Origin: an uncultured Bacteroidales bacterium
GTDB lineage: Bacteria > Bacteroidota > Bacteroidia > Bacteroidales > Muribaculaceae
Assembly (NCBI GenBank): GCA_902779125.1
Contig: CACZAC010000004.1
Span: 1-64,000, forward strand
DNA length: 64,000 nt
Direction: 5' to 3'
The translations under genes and the position numbers were made by a program. Each line of letters starts with the position of its first letter. Within the stretch, counting starts at the first letter, position 1. The notes under the pieces are model-generated. The model saw only the letters and a list, made by a program, of their open reading frames with translations, was not told the DNA's origin and did no database searches. Of the stretch, positions 42,928 through 53,317 are shown piece after piece.

Positions 42928-45900
42928 ATGAAACAGATGATATTTCAAACAAGATTGACATTGAGGCTATTAGCCTTGATGTTATGCATGGCTGCGACCG
43001 TTCCGCAGCTATGGGCTCAAACCTACACTGTGGCCGGCAGCGACGCGCAAGCGCTGGGCACAACTTGGGACCCAGAAAACACGAATAACAACATGACGCT
43101 GTACAGCGGCAACATGTACTACTTGTTGAAAACGGTCACCTATTCGTCAAATACCAACGGCGAGTACAAAATCACCGTCAACAACAACTGGACAGTATCC
43201 TATGGTGCAAATGGTGGCAGCGGCAATGCTTCCTACTCAGTGAACAGCGGTACTGGATATGTTTGCTTCGCGTTCAACTCAAGTAGCCATGTGCCCCACA
43301 TGGTTTCCTCCCTGCAGAACGTGATTGTGACCGGCAGTGACACCCAGGCGCTGGGCGCATCGTGGGATCACATCAACACGAGCAACAAGATGAGTACCAA
43401 CGACGGTATCACCTACACGCTCGTTCGCAATGTGGACTATACTGCTGCTGCAAACGATTTGCAGTGTAAGGTGGGTGTAAACAATAAGGACTTTTATGGT
43501 ACCAGCACAGGCGGCAATGTTTATTATAACATCCCTAGCGCCGGCTCCTACACGGTGACCTACAACTTCAATGCGGTGACCGGCATTCTTACCGTGGATG
43601 TTCAATCAGCCGCTCCGGTAATCCCCAACTATTACATCACGGGTAATAGCGGTCTGGGCCTTGGAAACTTCAACTATCAGCAGCAGAACCTGAGAACGAT
43701 GGCCTATGATGACGTCAATGATATCTACACCTACAGCTACAATGTTACGGCCCTCGGCACCTACTACTTCGCGTTTGCCGATGGCGGTGGCAGCTCTTGG
43801 GATGATTTTAACGGCAACCACCGTATTGGCCCCACCAGTGGCAATGAAACCGTGAACCTGAATGGCGGTTGGGCCACGACCCAGAAAGGGGGTGGCAGCT
43901 ATGCCGTGACTGTGGATGCCGGTCAAGTGACCATCACTCTGGATGTTACCCACATGCGCTACAAGGTTGACGGAACAGCTCCCGTCATCACGGTTGACTA
44001 TTACGTCGTGGGCGATGAGACCAGCATATTCCCCAACGGCTGGAACGATGGAGACCAAAACAAGATGGCCGACAACGGCGACGGCACCTACACTTGGGAG
44101 TCAGGACAATTCCACCTCGCCGCAGGCGCCAGTTACGCCTACAAGGTGTGGGGAGATGATGGCTCGTGGCATCCCAGTGGAGCCAACGCCACGTTCAGCA
44201 GCAATGTCCAGGGCAACTACACTGTGACCATCAATTACGACAGCAACAACGGGACGGTCACACACCAGCTGAATCTCGTTCAGGAAGACCAGTCCTATAC
44301 CTACAACATCCGCGTCCGCTACACGGGCAGCGAGAGTCTGGGCAACGTCTATCTCCATGCATGGGACGCAGCCGGTGACAAGACTAACTGGCCTGGCACG
44401 GCATTCTCAGGCATGACCACTACCGAGGAGAACGGCCACACCTACTATTGCGCCACCTTCACCTCCTATAGTCAGACGCTTAACCTCCTGTTCAACGAGA
44501 ACGGCAGTGGTGACACCAAAACCACTGACCTCACAGCACAGCCCGGCACCAGCTACTTCACCTACGGTGGCGGCAGCACTGTCAGCGGTCCCAATCAGGC
44601 AGCCGACGAGGCCGACCCGACCTATGACTACACCATTTATGTGCGCTACAAGGGCAATGCCACGCCTCACGAGTATCTGTGGGACGGTGCCGGCACCCTG
44701 CTGGGCGACTTCCCCGGTAAGGAACTGACCGATGCCAGCACCTTCACTACCGAGGTCATCAACGGCTACACTTACTACAAGTACAGCGTCAACGCATCTG
44801 ATTATGCACAACTGGGCATGATTCTTAACGAGGGTGACGACAGCCACAAGACTACTGACCTGACCGTCGAGCCGGGTACGAGCTACTTCACCTACGGCGG
44901 CGGTAGCACCGTGAGCGGTCCCAATGCTGAAGCAGACCCCGCCATCACTTACTATGCCGAGAGCAGTTTCGCCGGTTGGACCACCGAAGGTACCCAGATG
45001 ACCGCCAACGGTGACGGCAGCTACAGCAAGACCTTCACCGGCGTGAACCTCAGCAGCGGCACCACCTATGAGTACAAGGTCTATGGCGCCGACGGTACCG
45101 ACGAGGGCGTCTGGATTGGCGACAACGTCACGTTCACGCCGCCCATGGGAGGCACCTATGACGTGACCATCACGCTCAACAGCGACGGCACCGTCAGCCA
45201 CACGCTGACGATGACGGCTGCCGGTACGGTTTATATCAACGGTGACGGCGCCCTTGGTAGTTTCGCCTATGCTCCCGATAAGGCAATGACCTATACCGAC
45301 AACGGCATCTACACTTATACAGCCACGGTGACCGATCCATTCGAGTACATCAATTTCGTGTTCGCTTCAGGACAGGGCGAAGACTGGACAGACTTCAATA
45401 ACCATTACCGCATCGGTCCGAGCGATGGCAGCCAAAACTACGTCATCAACAGCGGCTACACCGCAACCCAAATGGCTGGTGGAGATAACGGTTCTTATCG
45501 TGTCAGGGCTGCCGCAGGAACAGTGACCTTCTACTTCGATGCATTGAACATGCAGTTCAAGGTCGAGGGAACGGAGGCTCCTGTCACCTATTACGTGGTG
45601 GGCGATGACACCGACATCTTCCCCAACGGCTGGAACACCGGCGACGGAACGGCGATGACACTTGAGGACAACGTCTATACCTGGACATCCAGCCAGGTTA
45701 GCCTCACCAAGGGCACCACCTACGAGTACAAGGTTCTAGGTGACGATGGGGTTTACCATCCCGTCAACAGCGACAATTTGTCGTTCACGCCCAGCCTCAC
45801 TGGCGACTACACCGTAACAGTGACCTACGACATCGCCAACGAGACGATTACCGCTACACTGAACCTCGTCGGCACGGCTCCCTACTATATCGAAGGCTCG

Positions 45901-48900
45901 GAGGGCTTAGGCTTGAGTTGGGGCTATGCTCCCACCACCCAGATGACCCTTGACCCGTCAACAGGCATCTTGTCATACACTTGCACAGTTGCCGAAGACG
46001 GCACCTACAACTTCATGTTTGCAAACGGTCAAGGCAGCAACTGGGATGACTTCAATGCCAACTACCGCATCGGTCCGCAAAGCGGCGACCAGAATATCGA
46101 CATCGACGGCAACTGGGTTACCACCCAGATGGCAGGAACCGATGGCGGCTCCTATCAGATCAACTGCGCGGCCGGGCAGGTAACCATCTACTTCAATCCT
46201 GCCACGATGAAGTTCATGGTGGAAGCTGCACCTCCCACCTACCAGTACACGTTCTATGTCATCGCGACAGACGGCACGACGGTTCCATACCTGTATTTGT
46301 GGGACAATGCCCAGAACGTCTACACCAATTCGTACCCCGGCAACGAACTCACTACCACTGAGGTGCTTGCTGACGGCAAGACCTGGCACAAGTGGAGCGG
46401 AACCATCCTGGTTGATGTCCTGAACGCCATCGTCAGCGGTGGTGGCAGTAATGCTGACAACACCAAGACCAAGAACATCACCAATTTTGAGCCTGGCACA
46501 TACTACATCGTGTGGACACCAGAGCGTGGAGAAGGTGAGGAATATAACCACTTTGAGCTCTACAATGAGCCTCCTAGCGCCACTGGAGATCACCAACTCT
46601 TCATCCACGGCGGCTATTACCATGCCGGCGAAACATTCTCTTACGGCAGCAACATTGGTTCCGAAATGAAGTATGATGCCAATACTGGCAACTACTACAT
46701 CAATAACGTGACGCTGAGCAGCAATGCAACCTTCTGCTTCTCCACCCAGTTGGGCAGTGACTGGCAGAGCGTTGGAACCCGCTTCGGTAACGGCGGTCCC
46801 ACTTATACCGATAACCCCGACGGTACCAACTATCTGGAGGTCAACCCGTCGATGATTAACGAAAACATGCCGCTCAATGAATGGAGTGAGACCTACGGTG
46901 AGTACAAGATGTTCACTGCCGGTGTATTCAACATCCTGGTGAACCCCACCGAGCATTGGGTAAAACTCATAAAGACCGACCACAAGAATCTCTCACCCAT
47001 GAACGTCTACCTGGAGCAGACGCCCAATGTGCAGATTGACAACATTCAGGAACCAGGCACGACTTATACCACCACAATCACGGGTGAGGATTACTGGCCA
47101 TTAAGCGCCTACAACCAGGAGCAGGGCCTGTGGAATCCGCACAGCGACAGCCAGCACTATCCCGTAACATACATGGGCGATACCACCACCGTTGATGGCA
47201 AGAAATGGTGGCACTGGCAAGTAAGCGCCTCGATTGCCGAGGTCTTCTTTACCCGCACCAACAAGGAGCCTTATCAGAGTGAGACCATCCACCGCCATGC
47301 CGGTGTGCTGTGGTACACCTGGGATGAGGTGAACGGACAGACAGTCATGACCGACCACACCCGCGAATACTTTGAGGCGGCAGCCAATGCCCTGCCCAGC
47401 AACGTAGTCGTTATGGAAGGCCACTACTATGTCTACTTCATCAATACCTTAGGTTGGGATCAGGTATTCTGCTATGCTTGGGACGAAGCCGACGGTCAAT
47501 ATACCGATGGCTATAACCGAGTTATGGAGTCTTGGCCCGGCCACATCTGCGAGTTGATGGGTATCGACCCCGTGACAGGCTATGAGGTATGGCGCTATGA
47601 CTTTGGCACCATTTCCAGCATTGAGAACCAACCCGACGGTATCCTCTTCAATGACGGTGACACCAACGCTCTGAGCGACTCCAAGGAGCAGACGGGCGAC
47701 TTTGAATACATCAATGGCGGTGTATATGACTATCTGGGTCTGTTCGATGGCGCCTACACGCTCAACAACCTCATCCGCACCGCTGCCGAGGAGGTACGCT
47801 ACACCGTGAGCAACGACCTGCTCGGTGTGTACTACGACCGCGATGCGGTGACAACTATCCACTATACCAACAAGTATGGCGAACCAGTATCCGAGACCAT
47901 CACGGGCGCCCTCTACGCCAAGGACTTGAACCAGTATGGTGAGAAATCCTTCTTGTCCGATGATTCCTTTACTGATTATGTCTATGACGTTTGTGGTTCC
48001 AGCCACACCGCTGGCGGTTCTCAGATTATGGACAAGAGGACGACCTACGACCAGAGTAACTGGGTTAAACTCGTCATGTCGCCCAACTACGACGGTCGCA
48101 CTCCTGTGCCTGTAACAGCCAATGAGCGTCCTGACTTGAGTCAGTATGTGAACAAGATTATCCCCGCAGGACAACTCGACGTGTTCATGACCGACACCAT
48201 CAACCCGACCGCCCACGTGCTGAGCATCGGCATGGGCCAGGGTATGAACTATGAGCCTAACGTCTATGTATCGGCAAGTTTCAACGACACCATCGTGTTC
48301 TCCTACACCCACAACGAGTGGATGCCCAAGAATGCCGAGTACACGGGCACCTACCGCACCAAGCCGCACATCGAGTGGATTTTTGACCCCGAGACCGGCG
48401 AAGTACTTCGCGGTGAGGTGACCAGGGAAGTCTTGGATGATGAGCCTCGCAAGATGTTCTATGTCGCACCCAAGCCTCAAGAGGTCGCCTATCTCACCTG
48501 GATTGTGTATGACAACCTGAACATCGAGGAGAACCAAATGAAGCCCTATGGCGACTATGTCTCGGGCGAGTATCAGCCCTACACTTCAGTCGCACGCTTC
48601 CTGCCGCAAGACCCGGGACGTTTCTATGCGCCCAAGAACTGGGACCGCAGCAAGATTATCCCTGGAGAGATGTACGAGCAGTTACAATACCTGAGCGAGG
48701 ACCAACTCGAGAACGCCCTTGGTGGATACGGCAGCGAGTACGGACCCTACAGCAACGGCTATATGCAGTATGGCGGCATGAAAGTCAACTGGTCACTCTT
48801 TGACGAGGAGGCCGTCGGTATGCCCTGGTGGCAGATATTCCAGCCAGGTCAGGCCTACAAGATTAAAGCCATCATCCGCTATGCACGCGGCAACGGCGAA

Positions 48901-49275
48901 GGTTACCAGCCCAATGAGTGCTATGGTCCGAGCAACGGTGACAACGGCACTACCGGTCAAGTCCTGAACGGACCGCGCCGCATCGACGGCAATGGCCAGG
49001 GCAACTATGCCAACATGTACTTCACGAGCGAATACAAAGGCCTGGAAGACAGCAAGTTCATCATCTTCCCCATCGAGGCGAGTCCCAACAGTTCCAATGG
49101 TGACCCCATGGGCAACGTCACCACCGTCAAGGAGGTGAAAGCATCGCGCTCGGTAGTCAGCGTCCGCTACTACAATCTGATGGGCATTGAGAGCGACAAG
49201 CCCTTCAACGGCATCAACATCGTCGTCACCACCTACAACGACGGAAGCCGCTCATCACGCAAGATTCTGCGTTAA
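42928..49275 (+). CDS. Giant mosaic glycan-binding protein with T9SS sorting domain
   Basis: 2115 aa from ATG 42928 (signal peptide MKQMIFQTRLTLRLLALMLC then AATVPQLWA). The first half is a mosaic of repeated modules. Type D (DxQALGxxWD) twice, 43021-43617. Type A (YYIxGxxGLGL...SxWDDFNxxxRIGP), about 115 aa, at 43627, 45226 and 45883. Type B (YYVVGDDTDIFPNGWNxGD), SusE/SusF-like, at 43993 and 45583 with a diverged copy at 44942. Type C (YxYTIYVRYxG...YLWDxAG...PGTSYFTYGGG), resembling CBM26-type starch-binding modules, at 44296, 44623 and 46240. The second half is unique sequence. The end (VRYYNLMGIESDKPFNGINI then VVTTYNDGSRSSRKILR) is a T9SS sorting domain. No hydrolase motif seen, so a surface starch/glycan binder is likely. 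Confidence 0.8.
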   Translation: MKQMIFQTRLTLRLLALMLCMAATVPQLWAQTYTVAGSDAQALGTTWDPENTNNNMTLYSGNMYYLLKTVTYSSNTNGEYKITVNNNWTVSYGANGGSGNASYSVNSGTGYVCFAFNSSSHVPHMVSSLQNVIVTGSDTQALGASWDHINTSNKMSTNDGITYTLVRNVDYTAAANDLQCKVGVNNKDFYGTSTGGNVYYNIPSAGSYTVTYNFNAVTGILTVDVQSAAPVIPNYYITGNSGLGLGNFNYQQQNLRTMAYDDVNDIYTYSYNVTALGTYYFAFADGGGSSWDDFNGNHRIGPTSGNETVNLNGGWATTQKGGGSYAVTVDAGQVTITLDVTHMRYKVDGTAPVITVDYYVVGDETSIFPNGWNDGDQNKMADNGDGTYTWESGQFHLAAGASYAYKVWGDDGSWHPSGANATFSSNVQGNYTVTINYDSNNGTVTHQLNLVQEDQSYTYNIRVRYTGSESLGNVYLHAWDAAGDKTNWPGTAFSGMTTTEENGHTYYCATFTSYSQTLNLLFNENGSGDTKTTDLTAQPGTSYFTYGGGSTVSGPNQAADEADPTYDYTIYVRYKGNATPHEYLWDGAGTLLGDFPGKELTDASTFTTEVINGYTYYKYSVNASDYAQLGMILNEGDDSHKTTDLTVEPGTSYFTYGGGSTVSGPNAEADPAITYYAESSFAGWTTEGTQMTANGDGSYSKTFTGVNLSSGTTYEYKVYGADGTDEGVWIGDNVTFTPPMGGTYDVTITLNSDGTVSHTLTMTAAGTVYINGDGALGSFAYAPDKAMTYTDNGIYTYTATVTDPFEYINFVFASGQGEDWTDFNNHYRIGPSDGSQNYVINSGYTATQMAGGDNGSYRVRAAAGTVTFYFDALNMQFKVEGTEAPVTYYVVGDDTDIFPNGWNTGDGTAMTLEDNVYTWTSSQVSLTKGTTYEYKVLGDDGVYHPVNSDNLSFTPSLTGDYTVTVTYDIANETITATLNLVGTAPYYIEGSEGLGLSWGYAPTTQMTLDPSTGILSYTCTVAEDGTYNFMFANGQGSNWDDFNANYRIGPQSGDQNIDIDGNWVTTQMAGTDGGSYQINCAAGQVTIYFNPATMKFMVEAAPPTYQYTFYVIATDGTTVPYLYLWDNAQNVYTNSYPGNELTTTEVLADGKTWHKWSGTILVDVLNAIVSGGGSNADNTKTKNITNFEPGTYYIVWTPERGEGEEYNHFELYNEPPSATGDHQLFIHGGYYHAGETFSYGSNIGSEMKYDANTGNYYINNVTLSSNATFCFSTQLGSDWQSVGTRFGNGGPTYTDNPDGTNYLEVNPSMINENMPLNEWSETYGEYKMFTAGVFNILVNPTEHWVKLIKTDHKNLSPMNVYLEQTPNVQIDNIQEPGTTYTTTITGEDYWPLSAYNQEQGLWNPHSDSQHYPVTYMGDTTTVDGKKWWHWQVSASIAEVFFTRTNKEPYQSETIHRHAGVLWYTWDEVNGQTVMTDHTREYFEAAANALPSNVVVMEGHYYVYFINTLGWDQVFCYAWDEADGQYTDGYNRVMESWPGHICELMGIDPVTGYEVWRYDFGTISSIENQPDGILFNDGDTNALSDSKEQTGDFEYINGGVYDYLGLFDGAYTLNNLIRTAAEEVRYTVSNDLLGVYYDRDAVTTIHYTNKYGEPVSETITGALYAKDLNQYGEKSFLSDDSFTDYVYDVCGSSHTAGGSQIMDKRTTYDQSNWVKLVMSPNYDGRTPVPVTANERPDLSQYVNKIIPAGQLDVFMTDTINPTAHVLSIGMGQGMNYEPNVYVSASFNDTIVFSYTHNEWMPKNAEYTGTYRTKPHIEWIFDPETGEVLRGEVTREVLDDEPRKMFYVAPKPQEVAYLTWIVYDNLNIEENQMKPYGDYVSGEYQPYTSVARFLPQDPGRFYAPKNWDRSKIIPGEMYEQLQYLSEDQLENALGGYGSEYGPYSNGYMQYGGMKVNWSLFDEEAVGMPWWQIFQPGQAYKIKAIIRYARGNGEGYQPNECYGPSNGDNGTTGQVLNGPRRIDGNGQGNYANMYFTSEYKGLEDSKFIIFPIEASPNSSNGDPMGNVTTVKEVKASRSVVSVRYYNLMGIESDKPFNGINIVVTTYNDGSRSSRKILR

Positions 49276-49387
49276 CCGCAGGCCTTTTATCAGAATTTCA
49301 AGAGCTGCATGCCCCTCTCAATCGGGGCGTGCAGTTCTTGTTTTATCTCAATTTATGGCACCAAATTGAAAAAAGTCACATTACCCG

Positions 49388-49418
49388 TTGTCACGCTCAG
49401 GAAAAAGCAGTATCTTTG
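49388..49418 (+). promoter_or_regulatory. Promoter of the DUF1599-kinase/AAA+ operon
   Basis: TTG at 49388-49390, 20-bp spacer, TATCTTTG at 49411-49418; the start codon follows 34 bp later. Confidence 0.65.
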
Positions 49419-49452
49419 TAAGTTAAAACAAGAAATAACACGACTACAGATT

Positions 49453-50001
49453 ATGCACGATACCAGCAAACAATATGACGAGGTCATTGCAACCTGCCGT
49501 GAGTTGTTCATCAACAAGATGAAGGACTACGGCCCCTCGTGGCGCATCCTGCGTCCCCGCTCGGTGACCGACCAGATTTTTATCAAGGCCAAACGCATCC
49601 GCACCCTGGAACTCAACGGCGAGACCAAGGTGGGCGAAGGCATCTGGCCCGAATTCATCGGCATCATCAACTACGGCATCATCGGCCTGATACAGTTGCG
49701 CCTGGGCTACAGCGACGTGGTGGATATCACCAACGAGCAGGCCCTGGGACTGTATGACGAGCTCATTACCGCCACCAAGAATCTGATGATTGCCAAGAAC
49801 ACCGACTATGGCGAGGCGTGGCGTGATATGCGCATCTCGAGCTATACCGACCTGATATTGACCAAAATCCAGCGCACCAAGGAAATTGAGAACCACGATG
49901 GTGCCACGCTGGTAAGCGAGGGTATCGATGCCAACTATCAGGACATGATTAACTACAGCGTGTTTGCCCTGATCAAGCACAACGAGGAGACAAACAAGTG
50001 A
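49453..50001 (+). CDS. DUF1599 domain protein
   Basis: 182 aa from ATG 49453 (MHDTSKQYDEVIATCRELFI); the frame is open further upstream but contains the promoter. The product holds two similar halves: NKMKDYGPSWRILRPRSVTD with QIFIKAKRIRTLE, and AKNTDYGEAWRDMRISSYTD with LILTKIQRTKEIE. This internal duplication with DYGxxWR is the DUF1599 signature (nucleotide-modification-associated family). Members may act on nucleotides, but no reaction is proven for this branch. First gene of an operon that continues with a DoxX protein, a kinase-AAA+ fusion and a YbjN-like protein. Confidence 0.88.
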   Translation: MHDTSKQYDEVIATCRELFINKMKDYGPSWRILRPRSVTDQIFIKAKRIRTLELNGETKVGEGIWPEFIGIINYGIIGLIQLRLGYSDVVDITNEQALGLYDELITATKNLMIAKNTDYGEAWRDMRISSYTDLILTKIQRTKEIENHDGATLVSEGIDANYQDMINYSVFALIKHNEETNK

Positions 50002-50068
50002 TGAGTATCCAGTTTTTAGTTGTCGGCGGATTCCGCACCCAACTGAAGACCGGGAAAACTGAGAACCA

Positions 50069-51409
50069 ATGACCATCAAGGCGATTATCAACGCGGTAAA
50101 AGGAGAGAAATGGTGCCGACTGCTCACCGTGCTCATGAGGCTCACGGTGGGTGGCGTGTTCGTCTTCTCAGGATTCACCAAGGGGGTTGACCCATGGGGC
50201 ACCTTCTACAAGGTGAACGACTATTTTACTGCCCTGGGAATGGACCAGTGGGGAGGAACAGCGCTGTTTGTAGCGGTGGCTCTTGCCGCCCTCGAGTTCA
50301 TGCTGGGCGTGGCAATCGTTGTGGGAGCCTACCGCCGCAGTTCACTGTGGATTGCTCTGCTGCTGATGCTTGTGATGACGCCGCTGACGCTCTGGCTGGC
50401 CGTTACTGGTGCCGTGCCCGACTGCGGCTGCTTTGGCGACGCATTGCATCTGAGCAACTGGGCGACCTTCGGCAAAAACCTGCTCCTACTGCTGGGCATC
50501 ATCTACCTGATGATGTTCAACCTGTCGTTGCGTGGGGTATATGGCCCTGCCGTGCAGTGGATGGTGATGGCGGCATCTTTTGCCTTTATCATGGCGGTCG
50601 CCTACTATGGCTACTTCACACAACCGTTGATTGACTATCGGCCTTACCCTGTGGGGACACGGCTCGTGTCATCAACCGTTGACGAGCAAGACAACGGCGA
50701 GGGCGAAGACGACTTTATCTTTGTATATGCCAAGGACGGCGAGGAACACGAGTTCACAATCGACAGTCTGCCCGACGAGAGTGACGGCTGGGAATATGTG
50801 ACCCGCTATCATGCCCGCCGCCCCCACGGCAAAGTCATTGTGCAGAACGGGCAAAACGACAACAGCATCGCCATCATGGACGAGAACGGCAATGACATCA
50901 CGCTTAACGTGCTGGCCGACAGCCGCCGCACCGTGCTGTTGCTATTCCCCGACCTGTCCCAGGTGGGTGTCGTCAACTCCTTTGCCCTGAACGAGCTCAA
51001 CGACGCGGCACTGGTTGCCGAGGCTGAAGTCATCGGCCTTACTCCCGCCACGCCCAACCAGATAGAGCATTGGCAGGACCTCTCGATGGCCAGCTATCCC
51101 ATCCACTACATGGACGACAGTGAACTCAAGATGGTCGCACGCGGCAACCCCGCCGTGGTCTATGTCGAGGATGGTGTCATCAAGTGGAAACGCACCCTCT
51201 CATCGCTCGAAGACATCGATCAGCCCATGGAACTGGGTGAAATGGGCAAGGATTACGACGCCGACAGCATTTTGACCAGCTTGACTACAGCTTTCGTTGT
51301 CGTTTTGCTTGTCATCCTGGCGATTAACCGCACCCACCTGCTTGTCAGGTACTTCATGATAAAGCGCCGCAACAAGGCGAAAAACAAACAACCGAAAACC
51401 GACAACTGA
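50069..51409 (+). CDS. BT_3928-type DoxX membrane protein
   Basis: 446 aa. N-terminal DoxX/MauE-like block of four to five helices (about 18-180): LRLTVGGVFVFSGFTKGVDP, ALEFMLGVAIVVGAYRRSSL, and the redox-like motif DCGCFGDAL near residue 117, shared with MauE-type proteins. Residues 190-400 are extracytoplasmic, including a thioredoxin-like part (RRTVLLLFPDLSQVGVVNSF), and a last helix (TAFVVVLLVILAINRTHLLV) precedes a basic tail. In Bacteroides the same DUF1599-DoxX pair is usually followed by tpiA; here a kinase-AAA+ gene follows instead. Its stop codon lies inside a heptamer repeat. Confidence 0.8.
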   Translation: MTIKAIINAVKGEKWCRLLTVLMRLTVGGVFVFSGFTKGVDPWGTFYKVNDYFTALGMDQWGGTALFVAVALAALEFMLGVAIVVGAYRRSSLWIALLLMLVMTPLTLWLAVTGAVPDCGCFGDALHLSNWATFGKNLLLLLGIIYLMMFNLSLRGVYGPAVQWMVMAASFAFIMAVAYYGYFTQPLIDYRPYPVGTRLVSSTVDEQDNGEGEDDFIFVYAKDGEEHEFTIDSLPDESDGWEYVTRYHARRPHGKVIVQNGQNDNSIAIMDENGNDITLNVLADSRRTVLLLFPDLSQVGVVNSFALNELNDAALVAEAEVIGLTPATPNQIEHWQDLSMASYPIHYMDDSELKMVARGNPAVVYVEDGVIKWKRTLSSLEDIDQPMELGEMGKDYDADSILTSLTTAFVVVLLVILAINRTHLLVRYFMIKRRNKAKNKQPKTDN

Positions 51410-51439
51410 AAACTAAAAACTGACAACTGAAAACTAAAT
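51391..51439. repeat. Seven-unit heptamer repeat between two operon genes
   Basis: Seven back-to-back 7-bp units of the form AC(T/C)(G/A)A(A/C)A, covering the last codons and TGA stop of the DoxX gene and running to the base before the ATG at 51440. The period of 7 puts a TGA or TAA in every frame. Confidence 0.9.
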
Positions 51440-53290
51440 ATGATACTAAAAGAAGGACAACTCATCGACAAAAAGTGGCATGTGGTTTATCTCATCAAGA
51501 ATAACCCTTATGCCGAGAGTTACCGTGTTGAGGACGAGAACGGCAACCCTTACTTCATGAAGATATACCGCCTCAAGAACACGCCCGAGAAGTTGATTGA
51601 AAACGGCTCTGTCAAGGAAATCATTTGGTCGGGCATCATCAAGCACAAGAACATCATCAGCATGATGGACAATGGCAGCTACAGTGACGAGGAAGGTGAT
51701 TGCTGTTACATGGTCGCCAACTACTTCAGCGGTAAACTGCTCAGCGAGATGATTCAAAGCAAGGGCAAACTCAGCGCCAAGACAGCAACCAAAATCTTCC
51801 TTGAGATGCTGCAAGGCCTACAATACATGCACAACCTGGGCAGCGGTTGCCTGCACAACGACATCAACCCCACCAACGTCATGCTCAGCAGCAAGACAGG
51901 CGGCACAGCCGAACTCATCGACTTGGGGCATGTCTCTACGTTCTTTATGGGCAACCCGCAGTTTGACACCGCCGATCTGGACCCCCGATATGCCAGCGGG
52001 CAGTCTTTTATCGGCAAATATGACGAACGCAACGACATCTTTGCCGCAACAGGCGTCTTCTACACGATGCTCACAGGACGAGTGCCCTGGGATGTGGAAT
52101 TTGCTCCTGACATGACACGCAAGGAGAAAATCAAACTCGTGCAGAAAGCCCGCAGCGAACAAGGCGAAATCAATGTTGATGGCATCAGGGACAAGAAACT
52201 CAAGGAAATCATCAAGCGAGGGTTAGCATTGGGCTACAACGACCGCTACGGCTGTGTCGAGGAAATCATGGCCGACCTGATTGAAGGGGACGAAAGCGAG
52301 ACAGCGCGTGAGGTGCGCAGCAAACTTGCCACCGAAGATGCTGATGCCGACGCTCATGAAGACTTTGACTTGCCACTCAGCATGAATGACCAAAACGACA
52401 TGAGCACGCCACGCTCCCAGGCTACCAGTGAAACCAGCGCCGATGTTGAAGTCAAGCGAGGTGGCGGTAACGGCTTTTCGGACATCGCAGGCATGGACGA
52501 GCTCAAGGAAATGCTGCGCAAACGCGTTATCCTCATCCTACAGGACAAAGAACTGGCCGAGAAATACAAACTCACTCCTCCCAACGGAATGCTGCTCTAC
52601 GGCCCCCCGGGATGCGGCAAGAGCTTCTTTGCTGAAAAATTTGCCGAGGAAACAGGCTTCAACTTCATCCTTGTCAAGGCGAGTGACCTGGGTTCCATCT
52701 ATATCCACGGTTCTCAGGGCAAAATCGCCGACCTGTTCAAAAAGGCAGAAGAAAACGCCCCGACAGTGCTCTGCTTCGACGAGTTTGACGCATTCGTACC
52801 GAGCCGCTCTGGTGACTTGGGCAGCAATCAAGCCGGAGAAGTCAACGAGTTCCTCACCCAACTCAACAACTGCTCCAAGCGCGGCATCTTTGTCATCGCC
52901 ACCAGCAACCGTCCCGACAAGGTAGACCCCGCAGTGCTGCGCACAGGCCGCATCGACAAGCAGGTATATGTTCCCATGCCCGACACAACGGCGCGCAAAC
53001 TCATGTTTGAACTCTACCTCAAGGGGCGCCCATGTGAAGACATCAACAGCGAGGAACTTGCTCAGAAGGCTGAGGGTTATGTGGCAAGCGACATCGCCTA
53101 TGTGGTTAACGAGGCTGCTACCATTGCCGCCTTTAACCACGAAAATATTACCCAAGCCCTTCTCATCAAGACCATTGAAGGCATCAAGCCCTCAATCAAC
53201 AAAGAGCTGCTCAAGGAATACGAGGAGATGCGAGACAAGATGGAAGGCATCAACCGCACCAACTCACTGCCACACGTCGGCTTCCGTTAA
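51440..53290 (+). CDS. Ser/Thr protein kinase fused to a AAA+ ATPase
   Basis: 616-aa cytoplasmic fusion. Kinase domain at about 5-285: Lys41 in YFMKIYRL (VAIK equivalent), catalytic loop HNDINPTN (139-146; Asp141, Asn146) in place of HRDLKPEN, DLG at 161-163 in place of DFG, and DERNDIFAATGVFYTMLTGR as the F-helix region. An acidic linker (285-340) leads to a FtsH/Cdc48-type AAA+ domain (345-580): FSDIAGMDELKEMLR, Walker A GPPGCGKS (388-395), Walker B LCFDEFD (444-450), sensor ATSNRPD, and arginine finger RTGRID (501-506). Only one AAA ring and no protease domain. All catalytic residues are present in recognisable form. It starts at the end of a heptamer repeat, and a YbjN-like gene follows after 59 bp. 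Confidence 0.92.
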   Translation: MILKEGQLIDKKWHVVYLIKNNPYAESYRVEDENGNPYFMKIYRLKNTPEKLIENGSVKEIIWSGIIKHKNIISMMDNGSYSDEEGDCCYMVANYFSGKLLSEMIQSKGKLSAKTATKIFLEMLQGLQYMHNLGSGCLHNDINPTNVMLSSKTGGTAELIDLGHVSTFFMGNPQFDTADLDPRYASGQSFIGKYDERNDIFAATGVFYTMLTGRVPWDVEFAPDMTRKEKIKLVQKARSEQGEINVDGIRDKKLKEIIKRGLALGYNDRYGCVEEIMADLIEGDESETAREVRSKLATEDADADAHEDFDLPLSMNDQNDMSTPRSQATSETSADVEVKRGGGNGFSDIAGMDELKEMLRKRVILILQDKELAEKYKLTPPNGMLLYGPPGCGKSFFAEKFAEETGFNFILVKASDLGSIYIHGSQGKIADLFKKAEENAPTVLCFDEFDAFVPSRSGDLGSNQAGEVNEFLTQLNNCSKRGIFVIATSNRPDKVDPAVLRTGRIDKQVYVPMPDTTARKLMFELYLKGRPCEDINSEELAQKAEGYVASDIAYVVNEAATIAAFNHENITQALLIKTIEGIKPSINKELLKEYEEMRDKMEGINRTNSLPHVGFR

Positions 53291-53317
53291 TCACCGATGT
53301 GAAACGACAATCCAACA

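Noticed and set aside
45973-48537. Minus-strand open frames of 336 and 362 codons inside the giant T9SS cargo gene
   Set aside because: Shadows of the repeat-rich coding sequence; no start context, promoter or domain.
49309-49452. N-terminal extension of the DUF1599 protein by 48 codons
   Set aside because: The extension would cover the operon's promoter at 49388-49418 and has no similarity to the duplicated DUF1599 pattern.
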